64,000 nucleotides of DNA from Tretioscincus oriximinensis. Lineage: Eukaryota > Chordata > Lepidosauria > Squamata > Gymnophthalmidae. The DNA lies in contig JAJVDF010000450.1 of NCBI GenBank assembly GCA_022410635.1, forward strand, positions 667,563-731,562, read 5' to 3'. Within the stretch, counting starts at the first letter, position 1, and the number at the start of each line of letters is the position of its first letter. Under the pieces are notes generated by a model, which saw only the letters and a list, made by a program, of their open reading frames with translations, ran no database searches and had not been told where the DNA came from. Of this stretch, positions 35,096 to 47,270 are shown piece by piece. Position numbers and translations under genes: made by a program.

Positions 35096-35484
35096 CAGGG
35101 TAGACTAAGGAAGACCCCAGGTACGTTTTGCTGTAGTCTTCATCAGCAGGTGGATGGGGTGTAATACTGAATAAGAGTACAAAAAGGAGCCAAGACTACT
35201 TCATCAGATATATGGAGACACTAAGGTAATAGTAAAACTACCAGAAGTTTATAAAAAGTCAGTACATAACATTATGTCCCATTATGAAATTTTTAATTCA
35301 TTTAGCATTTTAAAGCAGCCAAGTTCCTCTTTGGTCATATGTTAGATGATGCTTATAGTATTTGTATATCCATAATATGGCTCTTACAAGAAGTGTTAGT
35401 GATTAGAAAATGTAACAGCTAATATAAATAGAATCAGTGTGTCTGTTTATTATTAGCAGAGCCATTGCATTTTCCTGTTACCTT

Positions 35485-35655
35485 TAAGGCCCTTTCTGCA
35501 CTAAACCTTATTCTGTTCCAAGTCAAAAAGGGATTGAGGGTCTTCCATCCATATGCCATTGCAGCATAACACAGGCACAATCTGGGTCTCAGCTAACCCA
35601 GAATAGCATGTGGATAGATTGTTTTTTGAAATGGAACAAGGCCTGGAGCAGAACT
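35485..35655. repeat. Palindromic element, family A variant
   Basis: Left 'aaggccctttctgcactaaa' with 'ccttattctgttccaa', and right (other strand) 'ttctgctccaggccttgttc'. The centre 'aatctgggtctcagctaacccag' is shared with 37034-37190. Confidence 0.6.
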
Positions 35656-37033
35656 GTCCTCTGTTTATTAATATAATTCTATATATCCTGATGTTGCACA
35701 TGGAGACTGATGAGAAGTGGTAAGTGGCAGGTTAAAAGAGATATATTCCCTTTAGTTTCTTAAAGATCTCCTAATGTGCTGAGATCAGAATCTTTTTTGT
35801 CATCCAATGGACTGACTAATCCAGATAACAACTGACAGTAATAAAGTCTTTTGTCTGCTTCTCAGGAATTTTGGAAAGCAGCTCCTGGCAGCTTCTTTGC
35901 CAGTTAATGGAGCATATTTTATATCTTGAGAACTCCCTTCCATTCAGGCAGATGGGCATAATTTGGTTGGCGCCTTGGCCCAGCAAAGGAGTGTGGTTTT
36001 GAAACAGCCATGTGAATTGGATTAGTTCACATCAAAGACCCAGAACTTGTAGGTATGTTAAAGCAGACATGAGAAAATTCAAGTCAGAAATGCATGATTT
36101 TAGATTTCGTCAATGCAAGGGAAAAAACAGAAGAGTGATTGAGAAAAGGGGAGAAAAAGGCAGAAATAGTTTCATGCCCACCAACATTTCTTCCATAGCA
36201 AAAATGTTAAAGGACTGTTTGCGTTCCACTGAACTCTTGGAGTTCATCAACCTCTAAGTGTCATCTGCTTGGTCTCTTGTGGCCTGAACAATGCTAGATA
36301 AGCAATTGTCTGTATTCCTGTTTCTGTTTCCAGCATATTTTTTGAACCTAGACTGAGGTCTGGATACAGCAACTGGAGATAGAGCATCAATTCCTGTAAT
36401 TGCTCCACCAGTTGTTACTAATTTCTCTACCCTATTTCCTGATGGGGACTGCATAATCACAGTCCACAAGCATTCCGGACTACTGCAGTCATTTCAGAAC
36501 AGAACTTATAGAGCCCTTGACTCATTTCCTCTTGCTATTGGACATGGGGATGATGTGTAGATGTAACTAATTTGAAAATTATATAAAAGATCACAACAAA
36601 GAGATCTTCAACCAACCCTTTAGTCCAATATACCACTGGGAAGCTATTGTGGCTTTAGGGAGCATCATTGGAAATGGGCTCACATGAAGACATGCTTCTC
36701 AGTCTTTCCACTATCCCAGCCTTCTCAGTCTTTACATTTCCTCTAAGGACTTTTGGGAAGAAACAGAAAGAACTGGAGTAGACTATATTATCCGAATGCA
36801 AATGGCCCTGTTCCACTCCAATAGCACCTAGCAAGGACAGGAGCAGAAGGGGTCACAGTCTCAGTTTTTGCTCTTTCTCCATCACTCAAAAAAGAAGACG
36901 TTCTTATGGTTCTATGTATTAAAGATCTAAATGTGAATCAGACACAGAAGTGAGGTTAGAATCGCAGCTCCCTCATGTTGCCACCTTTATTTTGATATGT
37001 GCAGCTGAGGTCTGCCTTTGGTCCAAGATATAC

Positions 37034-37190
37034 TAAGCCTTATTCTGCTCCAGAAAGGATCTAAGGTGCTGATGTCCACTTTCCATTTTGAGCTATAGCA
37101 AGATCTGTGCTAACCCAGAATGGCATATGGACAGCAGACTTTTTAGACTCGTTTTCTGAAACACAATAAGGCCTAGTGCATTTTGAGCCT
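37034..37190. repeat. Palindromic element, family A variant
   Basis: 'aagccttattctgctccaga' at the left, (other strand) 'tgcactaggccttattgtgt' at the right, and the shared centre 'gctaacccagaatggcatatgg'. It matches 35485-35655. Confidence 0.6.
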
Positions 37191-37430
37191 TTAATCCTAG
37201 TGTAGTTATAGTTTTGGGGGTCGCAAATGAATTGTGTAGTTAAAAAATCAAAGTATAGGTTCTATGGTAGATTTAAATCAATCTAGCTTGAAGAGTTTTG
37301 AACATCTGGCTTTATTTTGGATACTAGTATGAATTCATTTCTTCTTCAAAGTACATACCACAATACGTGGAGACCTATCTTCACAAGGGAAACTTCAAAG
37401 AGCCTTTTATCTGCTGCCCATATTCTTTAT

Positions 37431-37875
37431 GGGTTAGGTTATTGATTTTATTTTATTTATATTCCATCCCATCGTCCATAGGGCTTAGGCTAGCTCACAA
37501 CAAAAATAAGTATGAAACAAAAGTGTAGAAATAAAAGCTGTCCTAAAATTAAAACAAAGGGCCTTTCCATACTGGACATTATTCCAGATTATATCCTGTA
37601 TAATCCAGATGAAACCTATTGTAGCCTACTGCTCACCGGCATACAAATTTGCAATAAGATCCAACATACTAACATATTAATACCAAATTAATATATCAAA
37701 ACAACAGTATCTGAGGGTAGGAAAGGGAGAACTGTTTTTTCAGCAAAGGCCAGGTTAAAGAGATTTGTCTTCTAGAATTCTATTAAAGCATTCAGGGACA
37801 CTGGTGCACCTCAAAGGGGAGATTGTTCCATAGTCTAGGGGCTGCCACAGAGAACACTCCATCATTAGACCTGGT
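37431..37875 (-). mobile_element. LINE 3' fragment (L2/CR1/Rex1 type) with a nested family A half-element
   Basis: 'ttttatttatattccatccc' opens the tail, and 'aaaggccaggttaaagagat' and 'ggggctgccacagagaacac' match 8185-8520. Between them, 37559-37680 carries 'gggcctttccatactggac' and 'attccagattatatcc' of family A, so that element inserted into the LINE. Confidence 0.6.
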
Positions 37876-38811
37876 GAGAAACGTATTGAGTGTAAATGGT
37901 GATTATGTTGAAAAGTAAATGTGTGTTCTTGCAGCCAATAAAATGTATTTTCATGTCATCTTGTTTTCATCTGAATATCTCTTTTCATTTTTCTGTTACG
38001 GGCAACTGTGCATTATTGTTCACCAAATCTGTGCAGTTAGAATTATCACTTCTGCTTTCTCTATATTACTTTATATTTTGTTACAGGCAAAGGAGTATCT
38101 AATGCACTCCTTTGAATGATGGGTTGAAGGATGTAGAATCTTTAACAACAAACTTTAGAAGTGAATTATAGTGGTGTTCTGGTGCTTAAAATGTCTTGAA
38201 TCTTAACTAAAACATGTTCATAAGTATGGTAGGATATTGTTTTCCAAATCACATATATCCAGCATTATAGTAGGTTTGTCCTTGTTTATGCATGACTTTT
38301 ATGGTCTTCAGGTTGAAGGTAGCAGTAAGAAGTTATCTGTTCCACAGAGATTGTGAAATAGCAATCCTTTTTATACATGCATGCATGCATGTTTAAAATT
38401 GAAATAAAACCGTGGATGTAATAATACCCAGGCAAGTCTTATCCTGTCTCATGGTTTTCCTCCCTGGAGGAATTGAGATTCTGAATAAGACATCAAAGAC
38501 ACTGAAGGAAGTGTCAGAAATGTCAAAATGTTTTCTGCAATGATATTGTTGAACATCCCTTTTAAGACTTCTGTGGAGAAAGGATGCATAAAAAGTTGCA
38601 AGCTTGTTTTTGAAAAATATTCATCCAAAGCACCAGTTACTCATCTGGCAACATAAAAGGTCAGGAACTTTTGTTTCTAAAAGTGATCAAAGGATAAATT
38701 GTCCATTTAGAACACCGTATTCTGTAGAGTGTGGGGTGGTCTATATCTAAACTGACCCTTTTAAATCCATTAGCTCTTCTGCTTATAGTTTGGATCTGAA
38801 TTATAAAGTGG

Positions 38812-38915
38812 TTCAAGATCTGGAGCCTGCCTTTGGTATTCTAGTTGCTGGTGGAATGAGAGATTCAAGATCTGGAGCCTGCCTTTGGTATTCTAGTTGC
38901 TGGTGGAATGAGAGA
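38812..38915. repeat. Perfect 52-bp tandem duplication
   Basis: The 52 bases starting ttcaagatctggagcctgcc at 38812 are repeated without mismatch from 38864. The lack of divergence means a recent event or an assembly artefact. Confidence 0.95.
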
Positions 38916-39832
38916 AGTCCTGTTCACTTATCTGCATCTGATAGTGCTAGTCTGGATCTGGAGGCCTAAAACTGGATTGCCACTGAGGAAAATCTAGATC
39001 ACAGAGGACTGTGGAAGACCTCTGTGTTATAGTTCACCAGGGGATCCATTTAGTGGCATGACTTATTGTGACACTGAAGTGAGTCCTCCAAAGAATCTTT
39101 GGTCCTGGCCAGAGCTTTGGAGATGATGTAGGATTTGGATTTTAACATGTTGTTACAGAGCAATCTAACCTTGAGTGATACATGTTCCAGACTTTAAAGG
39201 AATAACTATGTTAGTCTGGGTTCAGAATATACAGCAGCAAGGATATATGAATAGGAAAAAGGTAGGCAGCATGAGATTTCGCAGACAAGTTTACTTCTTC
39301 AGGTGTGCTTCAGGCCTCCCTTTTTCTCCTTTGTCTTTAAGATGCTACAAGACCCCTTGTTATATGTTTTGTTCCAGATCTCAGTAAGTGGAGAAAGGAT
39401 TATAGTTCAGATTTTGTCATCAATATGGTTCAGACTTCAATAAACTTACTAAAATGGTATGATTCTAGCTGCCTTACAGTGATGAAAAACATCCCATAAA
39501 ATATGTGCTATCATATAGATGATATTCTAGATGATATTTAGTAATTTGTATCAGGCGAAGTACTATTTCCCCTGATGGTTAGGCCATTTCCACACATGAA
39601 CTTCATGTCCCAGGGCATGTCCCTTCATATCCTGTCCTGGAATCCATGGAGTAGTCTGCTGCTGAAGTGGAATCTATATTTGACTAGTCCATCACTGCCT
39701 CCAAATAATGCTTGGAAGCAGTGACAGAGTTTCAAAGTAAAGCACATAATATAAGATTTAGTTCCCTGGTATTTTAAAGCTGTCCAGATGTGTTCCGTTA
39801 CTTTTACAGCAACTTTTGAGGATACGGTCTTA

Positions 39833-39895
39833 AAATCATAGAGTTGGAAAGGACCTTTAGGGTCATCAGGTCCTATTCCCTTCTTAAAACAGTGT
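39833..39895 (-). mobile_element. CR1 3' tail fragment
   Basis: 'aatcatagagttggaaagga' and 'cctttagggtcatcaggtcc' match the 3' end of the CR1 copy at 32150-32200. Confidence 0.75.
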
Positions 39896-40902
39896 CAAAA
39901 TGTTTGGAGATGTTCTGGTATTGGTTATGAACAGAGCTCTTCCTGTGTTTGTAACACCATAAATTCTCTAGTTGATGTGTCTTTGTAAGGTAGCCTTTTT
40001 GATTCTGGGGTTGAAGTTCACCATGATAGAGTGGGTTTGAAGATGCAAGCAGCTAATTGCATAATTTTGGTGTTTCAGACAGTATTTCAGAAGGAAGAGA
40101 ACAATTTTTAGGGTTTTTTTCCTTTTCTTGTGGACTCTTCTAAGAGATTATCATTTTTCAGTAAAGAGTAATAACAGACTCCCTTCTTCCCAGCTGAAAA
40201 TATTATTTCTAGCCACAACCATGACTATAGTCCTTTGACTAAAGAACATGCAAAGGCTCATGGGTAATATGGGGTGTATTGTGACTCCTTTGCTTTCTCC
40301 TACATATTCCCTAAAGTGTTTTGTCTAACAGTATGAAGTCCTGCTGATTTCCACAAAGTTTGCAACCCCAGTCTTGCTATAGAGATAAATAACTTATAAA
40401 ACATTCCTTTTGAATTTTATCTAAAACATGATGAAAGGCACCATATTGAGTGTGTTTTTTTCATTCTTCATAGATTTTCTAAGATATCCCCTGAGCTGTG
40501 GCTCCCCACACTTTGGAAACTCATTTCTGAGTCAGACAATGAACTTCTAAAGTTATTTTACCAAATATAAAACACCTTACTAGTTGAAAGTCAGATTTAA
40601 TTAAGTTGTCTCATTTCCTGGTAGCTATGTCGCTTAATGTACGAATATGTTTCAGGGATAAGCATGTAGTTTAAAAATAAAGTAGCTTTGAATGGAACAA
40701 AATTTACAGGCACATAAATACCCTTACAGGCACTTTCTGGGTGAAAATATTTTTTGGAAAGCATACAGTATTCAGTAGAAAGGCGAGATGTTACTTTTTT
40801 TCCTTGACAAATTTTAGCAAGATTTTGTATTTGGGTTGGATGTTTAATTCTGAGGTTCTGAATCCTTCCCTGACATTCCTCATACCTGAATCCATTTTAT
40901 GT

Positions 40903-41282
40903 TGGACTGTGCAGTTTTTGAGGCCCAAACTGAGGCAATTAATATTCACGCTAATTTGCAATAATTCATGAATGTACAAATCACCCAACAACATGCGTAC
41001 CCCTCTGAAATCCTTGCCTGAGAAATCTATGAAGCATGCAAGAGTTTTTTGAAGTGCATGAGAAATTTGCATTTTTTTTACTTTGTATTGAGAGGAGGGT
41101 GCCTTCAGGAGCTGCCACCCAGTTGCCAGCATCCCCTAGAGGTGCTGCAGTGAATTTTTTTTAAAAAAAACTTTTAAAAAATTCCTCAGCGAAACATGCG
41201 GAAATCACTCCTCCAGGAAGGTGGGGTAGACACCCCAAAACCAGGTTTCCCCCCCCAAAATAGGGGTCATCTGGTCGGCCTA
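40903..41282 (-). mobile_element. Family B MITE (TAGGCTGACCAGAT type), antisense copy
   Basis: The end ggtcatctggtcggccta (41265-41282) is the family terminus. Reading the minus strand inward, 'accaggttttggggtgtc' type sequence, an A/T-rich stretch, 'aattcactgcagcacctctag', 'ggcaactgggtggcagctcc' and 'gcaaattagcgtgaatatta' match 50621-50990 throughout. The left end near 40903 is degenerate. It has no coding capacity; frames here are shadows. Confidence 0.75.
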
Positions 41283-41559
41283 ATTTTATGGCCTTAGTTA
41301 CATTGTTCATGTCCTCTGTGCCACTGGACAAAGAAAATATTTTTTGTTATGCCATCCATCGTTTCTGCCTCCCGTGTTTAGGAATATGGCATTGAACTTG
41401 CCAGCATTACTGCACCTCCTGGAATGGCTGCCTATGACACTCCCACCCAAGAATTTGGGATTAAATCCCAGATTCCTGATTATCCAGCTACAATTTTTAA
41501 AATTTGGTTGACAACCCAAATTGGGTTAAAATTTCTTCTGAACTTTTCTGTAGATGCTG

Positions 41560-42150
41560 GTTGACATTCACATAACCACCAGCAGCCCAGGCAAGCAAGG
41601 GTGAGGAGATACTGTTTGTTTATCTCTTTTGCCTCTACTCCAGGGTAGGTACTCCCGTGCCATTCTTACCGACAGCACAACTGGCCAGCTGGGTCTTCTG
41701 AGTGCTGGCATCTACTCCTGGAGCCTTCTAGGGCATCCACATCAGCACCGTAACAAGATAGAAGGAAGAGAACAAATTAGTCAGTTGATCATGTTGAATC
41801 AAAAACCCGGTGGAAAGAAAAGTTTTGAGTTGAGATTTGGAAGAATTCAGAGTAGAAGAATGACAAAGATGAACAGCTAGTAAGTTCCAGAAGGAAGTGG
41901 CAATGAGAGAAAAGGGGCAGAGATGAGACCAAGAAGTAGGAACTCTCAGTTGAACCAGCTGCTTGTGGAGCGAACCAGTGGAGCGAAGAGCACGAGAGGG
42001 ATGATTGAAAGGAATAAGGAAGGAAAGTCATGAAAGTGCAATGTTATGGAGAGACTTAAAGTTCAACAACAGTAGTTTGAACTGATAGGCAGCCAGTGAG
42101 GAGTAATATGGTCCAATTGACGAGATTGGAAAACAATTTTAGCCATAATG
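41560..42150. other. Probable decayed repeat before the gap
   Basis: Text such as 'ttatggagagacttaaagtt' and 'ggcagccagtgaggagtaat' at 42043-42110 looks like an antisense remnant of a retroelement, but I cannot name the family. No intact frame is present. Confidence 0.35.
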
Positions 42151-42159
42151 TGCTGGAGG

Positions 42160-42204
42160 NNNNNNNNNNNNNNNNNNNNNNNNNNNNNNNNNNNNNNNNN
42201 NNNN
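42160..42204. other. Assembly gap (45 N)
   Basis: A run of 45 N immediately before a GAA repeat. The true length is unknown. Confidence 0.98.
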
Positions 42205-42300
42205 AAGAAGAAGAAGAAGAAGAAGAAGAAGAAGAAGAAGAAGAAGAAGAAGAAGAAGAAGAAGAAGAAGAAGAAGAAGAAGAAGAAGAAGAAGAAGAAA
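42205..42300. repeat. (GAA)n/(TTC)n triplet repeat, at least 32 units
   Basis: Uninterrupted AAG/GAA for 96 bp up to the gap edge, so the real array is probably longer. The poly-Glu, poly-Lys, poly-Leu, poly-Ser and poly-Phe frames over it are artefacts. Confidence 0.97.
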
Positions 42301-43143
42301 AGCAGGGAGGCAAACAAAAAATGTTACAGTGATCAAGTCAAGAGAGAATTGGGGTGTGCACAAGAATTTTGGCAATGTCAGAAAAGGTCAAATTTTGGAA
42401 ATATTATATAAAGAAATATATGACTAGCATTTAGTTAACTGAGGCAATGAAATCCCAATGTTAACTGAAAATTCTAAAAATGAAAGTGTATCAGAAACAT
42501 GATACTGGATTGCTCACTTTACTCTGCTTCATGCATTAGACCTATGCGGCCTTTGCTGATTGCTGCTTTCACAAGTCTGGACTTTTCATCCTCATCCTGG
42601 AGGAGGGGGGATTGTCAGCATTGTCTGCCATGAGGTAATCTCTTTAAAATCTGCCAAGATAATCAGAACTGTTGCAACGAATCATGTTTCAAGTGAACTT
42701 TCCTTTTTTATCTTTTGCACTTCCATACAAGCATGAGTGGGAATGATATGAGATTAAGTTGTTCGATTATAGCCTTTGGTGTAAATAATTGTGATCGTTC
42801 TTCACAGAGGCTGATGTGCAACTCCCTTGAAATGTGCTAATTCATCAGATCTTTTGCGCTGTCTGTCTGCATTTTATTGGCATCACTGCATATATGTTGA
42901 AGCAGACCAAAGAGAATGGATTGCTACTGTGGCTTTTAAAATACAGGGCAGAGGAATATCTTTTGTTAGATGTTGCTGTGCCTGTATTTAATTTGGTTCA
43001 GTGTTGTTTCTCTTTGCAACGGAACTTAGATATCGTATTCCACATTGAAAGATCTAGTTCATACTGATCACAGTGACCTCATCTTGTACACAGTCTTTTG
43101 CAGAAGGGTAAGTAAGAATAACGTGAATTGGGACAGGTATATT

Positions 43144-43347
43144 TAGGCTGACCAGATGACCCCCTTTGGAGGGGGGGGGTAAAAACCTGGCTTTGAGGGT
43201 GCCTCCCAGTTTTTGCTGAGGAAAAGAATTTTCAAAAAAAGATTTTTTTTTAAAAAAAGATTTTTTTTCCTCAGAAAAAAGCAGGAGGCACCCCAAAACT
43301 GAGTTTTTTTTATCCCCCCCCCCCACAGTGGTCATCTGGTCAGCCTA
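43144..43347. mobile_element. Family B snap-back element, 204 bp palindrome
   Basis: taggctgaccagatgacccc at the left returns as ggtcatctggtcagccta at the right. Between them both halves carry the family B subterminal order: aacctgg or its complement, the g-rich run, gtgcctcc, tgctgagg and the A-rich part. It therefore consists of one family B end joined head to head, with a centre near 43250. TA flanks both sides. Confidence 0.8.
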
Positions 43348-43929
43348 CTTTAGAAGAAATAGATTTCACTTTAAAATGAAATAATAAAACATAGCTCATA
43401 AATGTAGTGTTTTGATCTCTGAGGAAGTTACTTCTTTGGCGGCCTAGGGTCCATCTAAAACTAAATTTTAATCCACTTTCAATCAGTCTCTGGAGGGGGA
43501 GAAGTTATTTTGCTTGGAAAGATGCTTCTGTAAACAAGCGTAGATGTGAGGCTTTGTGCATCATTTGGTCAGCCAAAATGTAATATGTACTATAGATGGT
43601 GGCTGAATTTGGCATCTTCACAGGTTAATGCTCCTTAATTAACACAAAAGTACATCAAGTATTATTGATTGTTCAGTTTAACCTGCACAAAATCATACCA
43701 AATTAAAAGTAAGGTATATAGCCCAGGATGCTAGCTCAGGATTTAAGGCTACTCCTAACTGAGCAGCCCACCAGAGCGTCCCATTTGGGGAAGAAATTAT
43801 TTGCAGAAAAGTTTTTCAGACTACCTCACTGCTGTTATACTCTTGAATACAATTTGAGCATAATTCATATTAGAGTGCCCTTGTTCTATATCACAGGTGA
43901 TGTCTCTTAACCTCAAGAACTGCTAATGG

Positions 43930-44180
43930 ACCAGCATATCCTAATCTGGAACACAGAGGTTCTCGAGTTCTGAAGGGGCCATTTCAGCACTGTATCAAAG
44001 CACACCACTGAAGTGGGTCCCCTGGGAACTCCATAGCTAGGAGCTTCCATTCTTCTCTCTCTGAGGTCTTGGAAGCTGGGCCTTAAGCACATATGATGAG
44101 CAGGTCTAGATCAGCACCATTGTGTAGACAATACTGATCCATACCATACCTTTTGTGGTTCAGACTAGCAACCCTCTCTG
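43930..44180 (+). repeat. Unnamed repeat, copy 1 (related to 59255-59520)
   Basis: 'catttcagcactgtatcaaagcac', 'gtcccctgggaactcc' and 'gctaggagcttcca' correspond in order with 'catttcaacagtacaccaaagcat', 'ttccccagggatac' and 'gctaggatcgttgg' at 59325-59400. The decay is heavy. It may derive from a retroelement gag region, but I cannot prove it. Confidence 0.4.
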
Positions 44181-45254
44181 GTCTAGATCCATTGATTCAA
44201 GTCATAACCTTTTAATGGAGAAAGGTCCAACATGTATATGAAATATCGTATCCCCCATACTTTGGTGGAATCTAACACAGCATTTTAGAGGGCATCTAGT
44301 CAATCAAACTACACTTTCTATTAAAATTAGTGGTATGTTATTTTAGGCCCCAGCCACACTTAAATTTAATCCATCTTTATGATGAGAAAACATGTAAGCA
44401 AAATTAGGAGTACTTTTTATTTCACAGTACTTAAAGGTAGATTTCCCAGGTCACAGAATGTAGATAGAAAACTATCATTCTACTAATGTCTTCCTCCAGT
44501 GGGGTTAGTACAAGGAAACATTTGGACATGCCAACTTGTTATCAGACACAACTGCTGTAACACAACTGCTGGGTAGGAAATTCTTATGTGTATTCTTATC
44601 ACACAGACAATTTTGCAACTCCATGTTTTCACACCATCTTTCTATCTCCAAATCACCATAGATAATAATCAGCTCCATTCTTGGTTCCTTTCAAGATTCT
44701 GTTTGGATAAAGCCTAATTTTATTGCTACTACTGATAGTGCCTCTCTTTTCTGGGAAATGTGCAGCTAGCCTGGTAGAATAATACAATTAAAGGAAGTGG
44801 TGTCCTGCATATGTTTGAAAAGTGCATTTGTAAAGCTTCTGTTTTTTAAAGAAAGATGTAAAACTTATTAAGGATTATAAGGCAACTTCTGGAGAACTAC
44901 TAAAGGATTTCTTCTAGTTTTTGTCTCAACTAAATACAAAATGATAATCCCACCAGATATAGTTGGTGTATTTTTTAACTGGCTTGCTAGGGAGCAAGGT
45001 AATGTTTTTGTAGCTATTCGTTATGTTTTTCATTTCTGAATGTTGAGCTTCCTGTGCTCCTTTATAATGAGACTAAGCAGCTGCAGATGATAACTACTGA
45101 TCATTTTTATGAGATCATCTGACAATGCAGTCTCATTCATTTCTCCAAATTAAACCTCTTTCACCTGGCCTTTGACTGAAGAAATGCCACACTTCTTCCC
45201 AGTTTTAGGTGCTGTTTTATTCTGTTTTTAATTTGTCAATTTTTTATTGTTGTT

Positions 45255-45316
45255 TGATTGTTGGCCGCCCTGAGACCTTTGGGTATAGAGCGGGGTATAG
45301 GTATAAATAAATAAAG
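45255..45316 (+). mobile_element. LINE/SINE 3' tail
   Basis: 'ggccgccctgagacctttgg', gtatagagcggggtatag, then ATAAATAAATA. Same tail as at 17540, sense orientation, with LINE-like 'ctttgactgaagaaatg' upstream at 45170. Confidence 0.75.
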
Positions 45317-46400
45317 TCCTGCTTCGAAGCAGACCGAATTTCTTTTGTTACTGTTCCTGTCATCAGCATGAATGAGTTCTGGGCACCCATTATCAGAGTA
45401 CACTTCAGAGTACACTACAGTACTGAAAACAGGTCCTTTTTTTAGATACTAAATGACTCGTTCACGGACACCTTTCCACAAGGCCAAGATCTGTTTTGTT
45501 TCATTTAGAAAACACGCATGACAACATAGGTTTATAGAATGCCCCTTGGTTTTTAGCAAATGGTGGGAAAATCTTATTCTTATAAAAGGAGCACATTAAA
45601 AGTGATTTGACTGTTGCAGATAATGTGGTATGGAACATATAATCTATGTCCCCTTTCACCCGAATGCTTTTATCTAGGTGATAATGCAGCTTTAAGTCTC
45701 TGTTCTTCCTTGTAATGTTTGCTGCTTCTAACAACATTAGCAAAGTAAGGAGCCAGACTGGAAAGGAGCATAGTGCTTCTGAATCAAAGGACAAGGCAGA
45801 ACAAGCTTGTCTTTTGCTTTGAAATCAGGATGGAACATAATCAGGCAGATATGTGTTTTAAACTTATAGGGCATCTCCAATTATTTTAGCTGTCAAGAGG
45901 CAGCAGTATATCTTTTCTAGGGTGGATTTGCAGTTACCTTACAGGACCAGTTCAGCCTGCTGCCATTCCTGCGAGAACAGCTCTGAATTATTAGAATAAG
46001 CAGCCCTGGGAGTTACTTACTGGAAGTCTGGTGACACATGCACATTTCTCATATGGAAATTGCGCATGATGTTGGATCTGGTGATGTCACTTCCAGTACT
46101 GCCCAGAAATGACATCATTTGTGATACCTTTACGGAATCGTAACCCTTTTCTTGAAGATGTGCTTTGAAGATCTCTCTATTCCACATAATCTGCAAGGGA
46201 GTAGTGATAACGTTCATTAAATATGTAGTAACAGCTCCCTAAAGCACATTAGTGTATTGCTGATTAGTCAGCGCTACATGTGTAGCAATAACAAATGCAC
46301 CTTAACAGTGATGTGTTTGTATATAGGGTGAATGTGCACAGAGAGCAGGCACAGTGAAGGGAAATGACATCCTATAAGTGCTTACCAGTGCAGTCATCGG

Positions 46401-46462
46401 AGATGCCTCCAAATTGCCTCCGGAGATGCCTCCGGAGGCAAGCCTGTATTTGGAGGCATCTT
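46401..46462. repeat. Nested palindrome of GCCTCC/GGAGGC units
   Basis: agatgcctccaaat at the left pairs with atttggaggcatct at the right, and between them ttgcctccgga pairs with tccggaggcaa. Another 'gaggcatctccagaggcaaa' follows at 46499. This is a compact cruciform-forming block of unknown origin. Confidence 0.75.
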
Positions 46463-47154
46463 CAAAGGTAGATGTGAAGCTGTCCTTCTGATTTTCAGAG
46501 GCATCTCCAGAGGCAAATGCATTCAGAGTCTATCCTGATTTGACTTGATACTGTGTGTGATTGCCCATTATATCATGCGGAACAACAGTTCAATATTTGC
46601 ATAGTAGCACAGATGCATTATTCCATTTGTAATGTGGATCTAGTTACTTAATGTGAATATATGTGATGCAATTAATTCACATTAAGTTAAAGCACATTAA
46701 TTAATGTGTTTTAAGACTGATACGTTCAAAAAAGTGCCTAAGAGGCAACAGGAAAGATAGGAAAAAGAAAATATATTTCCAGTCTAATTTAATTCGTTAT
46801 CCTTTTGTATACAAACTCAAGTAATTGTCTGAGCGTAGTTTTATACAAATGAGAAAAACAAAACAAAAACAAGGAAACTAGAATGAAAAACGTAGAGTTC
46901 TTGTGTGTGTCTGTAAAGTGATGCATTTAGCAGTGTTTGTTAAACCAAAGATGGGTAGAGAACGCAGACATTTACTCTCAAGCAAGTAATGTTAGATTTA
47001 CTGTGCGTATCATTCAAAGCCACCAGATAATTTTAGGGTAGGGGCGATTAATTTAAGATATTTTAGAGTCCAGACTCAAAGCTATTGAAAGATGTTAGCA
47101 ACAAGTCAGACTTTTCTTGTAAATCAAATGGTGTCATATGGATAAAATTATTTC

Positions 47155-47270
47155 TCCACTGGGCTTTATTCTGGGTTATATCACTTGAGTCATGCTGTTG
47201 TCTGCACTTGTATTATGGATGTAGGCCTCTATTCTGGATTATAATCTGCTTCCTGGTGAGCTACCAAAAA
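47155..47270. repeat. Partial family A element
   Basis: 'ctccactgggctttattctg' with 'ggttatatcact', and later 'ctctattctggattataatc'. The resemblance to family A is clear at one end and weak at the other. Confidence 0.45.

Noticed and set aside
42056..42411. Poly-Ser, poly-Glu, poly-Lys and poly-Leu proteins
   Set aside because: They are translations of a GAA repeat and an N gap.
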